Source: Lachnospiraceae bacterium (GTDB lineage: Bacteria > Bacillota > Clostridia > Lachnospirales > Lachnospiraceae). Taken from it: a stretch of 33,794 bases of DNA. The position numbers and the translations under genes are program-made. Positions 7,568 through 13,015 of this stretch are shown here, one piece after another (the first letter of the stretch is position 1; the number at the start of each line of letters is the position of its first letter). Location of the stretch: NCBI GenBank assembly GCA_015057365.1, contig SVEN01000032.1, forward strand, positions 1 through 33,794, read 5' to 3'. The notes beneath the pieces were generated by a model. It saw nothing but the letters and a program-made list of their open reading frames with translations. It searched no databases and had not been told where the DNA came from.

Positions 7568-7807
7568 ATGGGTCAGCAGGCGGAGATGAGCAGGATTGTT
7601 TACGATGTAAAGCACAGCGTGGGGAAGCGCGTGAAGGTTTGTGAGAACAAGGGTCGCAATAAGGTGGACGTGATGGAAGGCGTCATTTCAGCAATTTATC
7701 CGTGTGTATTTACTATAAAAGTAGAGCCGGAGAACATGAAATCCCAGACATTCTCTTACAGCTATACCGATGTGTTGACGAAGAACGTTGAATTGGTGTA
7801 TGTATAA
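7568..7807 (+). CDS. veg: Veg family protein
   Basis: A 79-residue Veg homologue. The conserved pattern GKRVKVCENKGRNK, the central PCVFTIKVE and the ending YSYTDVLTKNVELVY match the small beta-barrel Veg proteins of Firmicutes, which influence biofilm matrix gene expression in Bacillus subtilis. AGGAG lies six bases before the ATG at 7568; a second in-frame ATG at 7586 is possible. It has its own consensus promoter and a strong terminator. veg and ispE are near neighbours in Bacillus and lie only a few genes apart here. Confidence 0.92.
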   Translation: MGQQAEMSRIVYDVKHSVGKRVKVCENKGRNKVDVMEGVISAIYPCVFTIKVEPENMKSQTFSYSYTDVLTKNVELVYV

Positions 7808-7817
7808 AAGCAACCGG

Positions 7818-7845
7818 AATATTTACCTCCCGAAGGGCATAAGGT
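7818..7845 (+). promoter_or_regulatory. Possible sigma-E promoter whose transcript starts inside the terminator loop
   Basis: AATATT (7818-7823), 14-base spacer, CATAAGGT (7838-7845). This resembles the sigma-E pattern (ATATT, 14 or so bases, CATACAAT); the -10 match is partial. A start near 7851-7853 would fall in the loop, so the transcript would lack the 5' arm and expose the GGGAGG site. Confidence 0.45.
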
Positions 7846-7877
7846 GTAAAAGAACCTAGCTTCGGGAGGTATTTTTT
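7824..7877 (+). terminator. Terminator of veg that also sequesters the ribosome binding site of the SipL-like gene
   Basis: TACCTCCCGAAG (7824-7835) and CTTCGGGAGGTA (7860-7871) form a perfect 12-bp stem with a 24-base loop, followed by six T (7872-7877) that touch the ATG at 7878. The GGGAGG ribosome site of the downstream gene is the 3' arm itself. Read-through RNA from veg would be poorly translated for the next gene. Confidence 0.88.
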
Positions 7878-9437
7878 ATGGAAATAATAAAGCAAAGTAT
7901 TCATATGAATCGGGTGAAATGCAGAAATGCGCTTCGCGTGACAGTGGATGATGATGTGAATGTACCGGATAACAAGCCGGATGTGGGAACCATTGTTTGG
8001 AAGGGGGCTTCTGTTCGGTTGAATGAAAAAAAGAGCTCGGGTACGAGATTGTTCTTAGAAGGAAGCCTGTTGTACCGAGTGCTTTATTTGAGCGAAGAAG
8101 AAGGGGCATCGGTGCAGAGTATGCGGGGAGAACTGCCCTTTGATGAGACCATAGAGCTGCCGGAAGCCTGCAACGGGGATACTATTACCTTGCGGGCAGA
8201 TGTGGAGGAGTTTGAGATCGGGTTGATTCACTCCAGAAAAATAGCAGTCAGAGCACTGCTCGGCGTATTGGTGCAGTCAGAAGAGCTTCACGATGTCAGG
8301 GCTACGACGGAGTTGGCGGAGACAGAGCATGTACATACAAAAAAGCGGATGATTCCGGTGACTTCCATTGTGGCGGACCGGAAGGATACCGCAAGATTAC
8401 GGGAAGAACTGTCTCTGCCGTCGGGGAAAGAGAGCATCGGGGAGCTGCTTTACTGGGAGCTTTTGCTGCGGAACCCGGAAGCAAAGGCCAGGGAAGACCG
8501 TTTGGAGGCCAAGGGCGAGCTGTCCTTATTTGCTTTATGGAAAGGGGTCGGAGAAGAGGGCATTACGGAAAGCTATGAGGTGAATCTGCCCTTTCAGACA
8601 GAATTCGATATCAGCGGTTGCAGGGAGGGCCTCATTGAAGATGTGGTGTTCCGGCTTAGCAACGAGAACCTAACGGTAAAACCGGATGAGGACGGGGAAG
8701 AGAGGATATTGGAAGCGGAGGCTGTGCTGGAGGCGGAGCTAAAGCTGTACGAAGAAAAAGAGATGGAGATTGTATCGGATCTGTTTGCCACGGATGCCTT
8801 GGTGACACCGGTGCTGCAGGTGGAGGAATACGAGAATATTCTGTTTAAAAATGACAGCAGATTTCGTGTATCGGAGCGTTTGCCTCTTCCGGAGGAATTG
8901 CCGGGGATTTTACAGATTTGCAGAGGCGCTGTGGAAATAAAACCGGATGTCTGCGTCAGAGAAGAGGAGCATCTGCGTTTGTCCGGCAGTCTGGAGGTGG
9001 AACTGCTGTATATCTCGGAAGAAGATGACAGGCCGCTTTTGTCCTATCACAGGTCTGTGCCGTTTTCCCATCAAATAGAAGTAAGGGGATTGACGCCGGA
9101 AAGCATGTATGACGTGCGTTGTCATGTGGCGGATGCTTCCTTTGGAATGGTACGGAGCAAGGAGGCGGAAGTAAAGGCGGAGTTGGCCTTTTCCGTGCTG
9201 GCGGTAGAAAACCGAAAAGAAGCGGTGGTTGTGGATGTGACAAGAGAGGAGTTCGCATCTGACTATTTGGAAAATTTGCCGGGAATGGTAGGCTACACGG
9301 TAAAAGGGAATGAGTGTTTATGGGACATTGCAAAACGATATCAGGTGGCACCGGAGGAAATTGTGAGGGTAACGGAGCATCCGGGGGACGTACGGGAAGG
9401 AGACATCCTTTTGATTTCTTTTTTTTGCTTGTCATAG
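7878..9437 (+). CDS. sipL: SipL-like spore morphogenesis protein (SPOCS/DUF3794 domains plus LysM)
   Basis: A 519-residue protein with SPOCS (DUF3794) domain sequence over most of its length: the opening VDDDVNVPDNKPDVGTIVW segment and repeated beta-rich units through about residue 460. A C-terminal LysM motif follows (about 471-515: YTVKGNECLWDIAKRY...VREGDILLI). This order and length match SipL of Clostridioides difficile, which binds SpoIVA and tethers the spore coat at the forespore surface; there it is made in the mother cell under sigma-E. No signal peptide is present, as expected for a mother-cell cytoplasmic coat protein. The ribosome site GGGAGG is eight bases upstream but buried in the veg terminator hairpin. 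Family call is firm; the symbol is by architecture. Confidence 0.88.
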   Translation: MEIIKQSIHMNRVKCRNALRVTVDDDVNVPDNKPDVGTIVWKGASVRLNEKKSSGTRLFLEGSLLYRVLYLSEEEGASVQSMRGELPFDETIELPEACNGDTITLRADVEEFEIGLIHSRKIAVRALLGVLVQSEELHDVRATTELAETEHVHTKKRMIPVTSIVADRKDTARLREELSLPSGKESIGELLYWELLLRNPEAKAREDRLEAKGELSLFALWKGVGEEGITESYEVNLPFQTEFDISGCREGLIEDVVFRLSNENLTVKPDEDGEERILEAEAVLEAELKLYEEKEMEIVSDLFATDALVTPVLQVEEYENILFKNDSRFRVSERLPLPEELPGILQICRGAVEIKPDVCVREEEHLRLSGSLEVELLYISEEDDRPLLSYHRSVPFSHQIEVRGLTPESMYDVRCHVADASFGMVRSKEAEVKAELAFSVLAVENRKEAVVVDVTREEFASDYLENLPGMVGYTVKGNECLWDIAKRYQVAPEEIVRVTEHPGDVREGDILLISFFCLS

Positions 9438-9456
9438 GGGAGTAAAATGTGATAAT
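9429..9456 (+). promoter_or_regulatory. Sigma-A-like promoter of the DtxR-family gene
   Basis: TTGTCA (9429-9434), 16-base spacer, TGT before GATAAT (9451-9456), an extended -10. It overlaps the SipL stop codon and gives a leader of about 75 bases. Confidence 0.6.
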
Positions 9457-9537
9457 ATAACAAGGGAAGGATTTGCATCTTTTGAACCTGAAATACAGGG
9501 AAGATAAAGGAAGGATAGACATAAGCGGGAGGATGTT

Positions 9538-9909
9538 ATGGCAAATTTACAGGAATCCGGAGAAATGTATTTGGAGACCATCTATGTGTTGTCAAAGAAG
9601 ATGGAGCATGTACGTGCCATTGATGTGGGAGAATACATGGGATATTCAAAGCCAAGTGTCAGCCGTGCGGTGGGCATTTTAAAGAAAGGCGGATATTTGG
9701 AGGAGAACACGGAAGATGGAGGGCTTGTACTGACGGAAGAGGGACGCAAGGTGGCGGAGCGGACCTATGAACGTCATCGTGTGTTGTCCGCTTTCTTTGA
9801 AAAAATCGGTGTATCAAAGGAGACGGCAGCGGAGGATGCCTGCCGGATTGAACATACCATCAGTGACGAGACTTTTGCTGCACTGAAAAAGTATGCAGGA
9901 ATGGAATAA
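9538..9909 (+). CDS. DtxR/MntR-family metal-dependent repressor, short form, with iron-type ligands
   Basis: A 123-residue winged-helix regulator: DNA-binding half at about 5-70 (VGEYMGYSKPSVSRAVGIL as recognition helix), dimerisation and metal half after that. Length matches MntR; the SH3-like third domain of DtxR/IdeR is absent. Metal ligands differ from MntR, though: Met10, Cys102, Glu105 and His106 occupy the positions of the primary site of DtxR (same numbering), where MntR has Asp and Glu instead of Met and Cys. His80 aligns with the ancillary-site His79, but the ancillary Glu83 and His98 are replaced by Ser and Ala. GGGAGGA precedes the ATG. It is monocistronic with its own terminator; no metal transporter is adjacent, so its targets lie elsewhere. 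Confidence 0.88.
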   Translation: MANLQESGEMYLETIYVLSKKMEHVRAIDVGEYMGYSKPSVSRAVGILKKGGYLEENTEDGGLVLTEEGRKVAERTYERHRVLSAFFEKIGVSKETAAEDACRIEHTISDETFAALKKYAGME

Positions 9910-9931
9910 CAGAACGTGAATATAAGAAAAG

Positions 9932-9980
9932 AGGATACCGTGTCCCGATAGGTTGTTTTTGTTGGAACGGTATCCTTTTT
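9932..9980 (+). terminator. Intrinsic terminator after the DtxR-family gene
   Basis: AGGATACCGT (9932-9941) pairs perfectly with ACGGTATCCT (9967-9976), then further T to 9980. Confidence 0.85.
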
Positions 9981-10013
9981 CTGTCTATGTATTCAGTTAG
10001 GAATCAGCGTTAT

Positions 10014-10721
10014 TTATTCGGTCAGGGCGGAAGTGCCGGCCTGGGCGGTAAATGCATCCTGTGCGGCGTCGGTCATCGCCTCGGTATCGCTATCCTGCTT
10101 TGCCCAGTTACGGATCTTTTCCGTTGCGGCCTTTAAGGTCTTCTCGCAAATGTCAGGCAAGGTATCTCCCCAGGACTTGGTAGCCTGCTTAAATCCCTTT
10201 TCCATGGCTGCGATCAAAGTCTCTGCTTTAGAAACGTCACCGCCGGAAATGGCTTTTGCAAAGCTGAATAAGCGCTCGGAGGTCTGCTCTACGCCCCAGT
10301 AACCGTCCTCTGCGATATCCTTTTGTGCCTGAGCACGGACTTCCGGGGAAACCTCAATCTGACCCTTGCGAAGCATCTCGTACATCTTCTCATCGGTAAG
10401 GGCCCCTACCTGGAATGTCTTATTCTGTTTTAAAATCATGCTCTCCACCAGGGAACGAAGCTGTGCGGTACGCTGCTCGGCATCTGCCTTTAGCTGCTCT
10501 ACGATAGCTTTGTTTTCTTTGGTTAAGGTCACATAATTCTTGTTCTTGGAATTGTTAGCGGCAGAGGTATCGGTGCTCTTTTTCTCGTACACAAATGCGG
10601 AGGTGTCCGCAGTTTCCGTTGTGCTCTGAGCCGTATCCGTCACCTTGGAATCGGAAGTCTTTTTGTAAGCCTCCGTTGTCTGATAAGAATTGGTTGCAGA
10701 AAGAATCTGATTTGTATTCAT
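10014..10721 (-). CDS. Conserved-looking protein of unknown function under a sigma-28-like promoter
   Basis: A 235-residue soluble protein with no family I can name. The first 70 residues are low complexity, rich in Thr, Ser, Ala and Gln, and look disordered. The rest is helical and charged, with a motif region IAEDGYWGVEQTSERLFSF and a central SGGDVSKAETLIAAMEKGF stretch. No signal peptide or membrane segment. I chose ATG at 10721 because GGAGGG lies before it. The only functional hint is regulatory: a nearly ideal sigma-28 promoter (10838-10864) reads into it, so it probably belongs to the motility regulon. The neighbours read away from it or have their own promoters, so it is a single-gene unit. 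Confidence 0.7.
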   Translation of the reverse strand: MNTNQILSATNSYQTTEAYKKTSDSKVTDTAQSTTETADTSAFVYEKKSTDTSAANNSKNKNYVTLTKENKAIVEQLKADAEQRTAQLRSLVESMILKQNKTFQVGALTDEKMYEMLRKGQIEVSPEVRAQAQKDIAEDGYWGVEQTSERLFSFAKAISGGDVSKAETLIAAMEKGFKQATKSWGDTLPDICEKTLKAATEKIRNWAKQDSDTEAMTDAAQDAFTAQAGTSALTE

Positions 10722-10837
10722 AATATAACCCTCCTTGGTTTGTGCTTGCAAAGGGAAACGCCGCTGCGACTCCTTCGCTGTTTATGCGGTTCCTTTTCTC
10801 AATGGGGCAGAAGAGACTCTGCCTATTCTTATAATGT

Positions 10838-10864
10838 ATATCGGCGGGAAAAGGGGAAAACTTA
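10838..10864 (-). promoter_or_regulatory. Sigma-28 (FliA/SigD) promoter
   Basis: On the minus strand: TAAGTTTT (10857-10864), 11-base spacer, GCCGATAT (10838-10845). The consensus is TAAAGTTT-N11-GCCGATAA, so only three of sixteen box positions differ. The leader to 10721 is about 110 bases. Confidence 0.8.
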
Positions 10865-10927
10865 ACCCTAAAGGGAAAGAAAAAAGAAAGAATTATGAAA
10901 TCAATGCTTTTATCGGGGAAAAGAGTA

Positions 10928-10936
10928 TGTTATACT
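10928..10936 (+). promoter_or_regulatory. Extended -10 promoter of the TM1266-type gene
   Basis: TGT followed by TATACT (10931-10936), with a weak TTTTAT at -35 spacing. It lies about 40 bases before the start at 10979. Confidence 0.55.
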
Positions 10937-10978
10937 TTTGTTAGGATGACTTAGATATAGGACATGGAGGAGAGTATT

Positions 10979-11230
10979 ATGGAGACGCGGGTAGCAGTTA
11001 TGGGGATTATTGTGCAGGATTTACAGGCGACGGAGCAGTTGAATGCCATACTTCACGAATACGGGACGTACGTCATCGGCCGTATGGGCATTCCGTACCG
11101 TCAGAAAAATATAAGTATACTCAGTGTGGCAGTGGATGCGCCACAGGATGTCATCAGTGCAGTGGCAGGGAAAATCGGTCGTTTGCCGGGAGTCAGTGTA
11201 AAGACGGCATATGCTCCGGCACAAAGTTAA
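10979..11230 (+). CDS. TM1266-type putative regulator of iron-only hydrogenase systems
   Basis: An 83-residue small ACT-like alpha/beta protein. The pattern RVAVMGIIVQD...LNAILHEYG...VIGRMGIPYR...ISILSVAVDAP, ending in GRLPGVSVKTA, matches the family annotated as iron-only hydrogenase system regulators (Thermotoga TM1266). I chose ATG at 10979 with GGAGGAG upstream over an in-frame ATG at 10964. No DNA-binding domain is visible, so it may act through a protein partner or bind a small ligand. It has its own promoter and lies apart from, but within 4-11 kb of, the hydrogenase and PHP genes. Confidence 0.82.
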   Translation: METRVAVMGIIVQDLQATEQLNAILHEYGTYVIGRMGIPYRQKNISILSVAVDAPQDVISAVAGKIGRLPGVSVKTAYAPAQS

Positions 11231-11231
11231 A

Positions 11232-11250
11232 GCCTGCTTATTTTGCAGGC
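11232..11250. terminator. Short hairpin between convergent genes
   Basis: GCCTGC-TTATTTT-GCAGGC lies between and over the ends of the TM1266-type gene and ispE. A T-rich tail exists only on the minus strand (TTTAACTTT), so it may be a weak terminator of ispE. Confidence 0.4.
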
Positions 11251-12131
11251 CTGTAGAAACTTGTGAAAAACGTACCGGAGGCATAGCCGGTTTCGCGCAT
11301 GTGTGCTTCGGCACGCTTTGATTTGGCAACATCGGAAAATAATGCGAAGACGGTAGGACCGCTGCCGCTCATTAAGACACCTTCCGCACCAAATGTGCGT
11401 AAGGTGTTTTTTATGGTATCAATCTCCGGCACCAGCTTTACGGTGACCGGCTCCAATACGTTACAAAGACCGGAAACCAAGGCTTTCCGGTTCCTTTTTT
11501 TCAGCGCGGAAAGGAGTGCTTCTGTATCCGGGTGCGGAATGGATTCTGTCTGTACCAGGGAATCGTATTCCGTATAAATCTGCTTTGTGGATGCGCCTGC
11601 GGATGGTTTTACCAATAGACAGTAAAAGTCCGGTGCAGGCGGGAGCGGTGTCAGCTTTTCTCCGATGCCCTCCGATAAAACGGTGCCTAGCATCAGACAA
11701 TACGGGATGTCTGCGCCTAGGGTCACACCCAGAGCTGCAAGTTCCTCCGGGGTGGCAGGAGAGCCGTACATGGTATTTAAGCCCCGCAAAACGGCGGCTG
11801 CATCGGAACTGCCTCCGGCAAGGCCTGCGGCAACCGGAATGACTTTCTCAAGATGAATGGAAATGCCGTCTGCAATAGTATAGGTTTTGCAAAACAAATC
11901 TGCGGCGCGGTAGGCAAGATTAGTTTCGTCTGCAGGAAGGGACGTATCACTGCAGGTCATGGAAATCCCGGAGCCGTCTGTAATACGCAGTGTCAGTGTA
12001 TCGTGCAATACCAAAGACTGCATAATCATGCAGACCTCATGATATCCGTCCGGTCTGGTGCCAAGAATATCCAAAGAAAGATTTATTTTTGCATAGGCAT
12101 TGGTAGTAAGTTCCGATATAACAGGCTTCAT
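11238..12131 (-). CDS. ispE: 4-diphosphocytidyl-2-C-methyl-D-erythritol kinase
   Basis: A 297-residue GHMP-family kinase that phosphorylates CDP-methylerythritol in the cytoplasmic methylerythritol phosphate route to isoprenoids. It shows the N-terminal AYAKINLSLDILG motif with the catalytic lysine, DGYHEV, the ATP-binding glycine-rich loop PVAAGLAGGSSDAAA and the C-terminal MSGSGPTVFALF segment. Full length. GAAGGAG lies before the ATG at 12131. It is convergent with the TM1266-type gene (seven bases between) and follows spoIIR with a 127-base gap, so it may share the spoIIR transcript or have its own promoter; none is obvious. Confidence 0.96.
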   Translation of the reverse strand: MKPVISELTTNAYAKINLSLDILGTRPDGYHEVCMIMQSLVLHDTLTLRITDGSGISMTCSDTSLPADETNLAYRAADLFCKTYTIADGISIHLEKVIPVAAGLAGGSSDAAAVLRGLNTMYGSPATPEELAALGVTLGADIPYCLMLGTVLSEGIGEKLTPLPPAPDFYCLLVKPSAGASTKQIYTEYDSLVQTESIPHPDTEALLSALKKRNRKALVSGLCNVLEPVTVKLVPEIDTIKNTLRTFGAEGVLMSGSGPTVFALFSDVAKSKRAEAHMRETGYASGTFFTSFYRPAK

Positions 12132-12258
12132 AGGTGCTCCTTCTTTTATGCTGTTCTACAGTTGTAGTGAACATGCAAACATTTTATTGCCCGGTTCATG
12201 CTGATTATACAACAGCGCCTCGGGATTTGCAAGGAAAAGCAGCCTGACACGGGATGTT

Positions 12259-12942
12259 TTAGAACCAATCTTTTATGATACGCCATAGTTTCACGATGCG
12301 GAATTTGAATTTTACCGGCTTTTTTGTTTTTTTGGAAAAAAGGAGATCGTATTCCTCTTCGGTTAAGAATCCTTTTAGCTCTTCCTGTTCTTCTTCCGGC
12401 AGAGTACCGGTAATTCCTTCCGCAAAGCAAAGGGAAGGGTAGAGCATACACCACCAGTTGGTTCCTTCTCCTTCTCCGAGAACGATGCGGAGAGCCCGAT
12501 AGTTGCCCGGAGGAAGCAGCAGGGAACCATATTGCTTGATTGGAAAAAACTCGGTGGTAACAGAGACAGTGGCCTCATAAGAAACACCAAGGTCCGCCAG
12601 AGTTTTGTTGGCAACCGCGGTAATCTCATCCATATGAGGAAGGAGGAGTGCCTCGGCGTCTTTTGCCGTTTCGGCGGGTGCTACGGTGTCCTGAATCACG
12701 GATAGAACGGCATCTCTTACATGGAGCTTGATTTCCTGGGAGGCAGTATCGTCTCCGGCGGCAAGGATATGTAAGCGGAGAATCCGGTCCTGTAAAGAGA
12801 GAGAGGAACCGGTAGCGGTTTCGGTAAAAAAGGAATCCGGCAAAAGTAACAACACGGAACTGAAGAGAAGCACGACGGCAATTGCTTTTTTCAGTAAGGA
12901 TACGATAAGTACCTGCTTCGGGTAATATTTGATATGATGCAT
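12259..12942 (-). CDS. spoIIR: Stage II sporulation protein R
   Basis: A 227-residue SpoIIR homologue, the forespore-made signalling protein that is exported to activate SpoIIGA processing of pro-sigma-E in the mother cell. A basic N-terminus with a hydrophobic export segment (about 17-37) is followed by the conserved RLHILAAGDD...HVRDAVL region, the TVTEFFPIKQYGSLLLPPG-type segment and NWWCMLYPSLCF. AAGGAGTG precedes the ATG at 12942. An almost textbook sigma-F promoter stands just upstream, as known for this gene in other spore formers. The tail after the conserved core is lysine-rich and variable. Confidence 0.95.
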   Translation of the reverse strand: MHHIKYYPKQVLIVSLLKKAIAVVLLFSSVLLLLPDSFFTETATGSSLSLQDRILRLHILAAGDDTASQEIKLHVRDAVLSVIQDTVAPAETAKDAEALLLPHMDEITAVANKTLADLGVSYEATVSVTTEFFPIKQYGSLLLPPGNYRALRIVLGEGEGTNWWCMLYPSLCFAEGITGTLPEEEQEELKGFLTEEEYDLLFSKKTKKPVKFKFRIVKLWRIIKDWF

Positions 12943-12973
12943 AACAACACTCCTTTGTTTGATTTCTGTAAGG

Positions 12974-13002
12974 AGTATTGCCGGGAAATGAATGGGTTAT
13001 GC
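12974..13002 (-). promoter_or_regulatory. Sigma-F promoter of spoIIR
   Basis: On the minus strand: GCATA (12998-13002), 15-base spacer, GGCAATACT (12974-12982). This fits the forespore sigma-F pattern GYWTA-N15-GGNRANAMT at every position of those boxes. A start near 12967 gives a leader of about 25 bases. Confidence 0.85.
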
Positions 13003-13015
13003 AAGATATGAGTAC

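Noticed and set aside
10735-10944. Small plus-strand open frame before the TM1266-type gene
   Set aside because: It overlaps the sigma-28 promoter and leader of the opposite gene and has no ribosome site.
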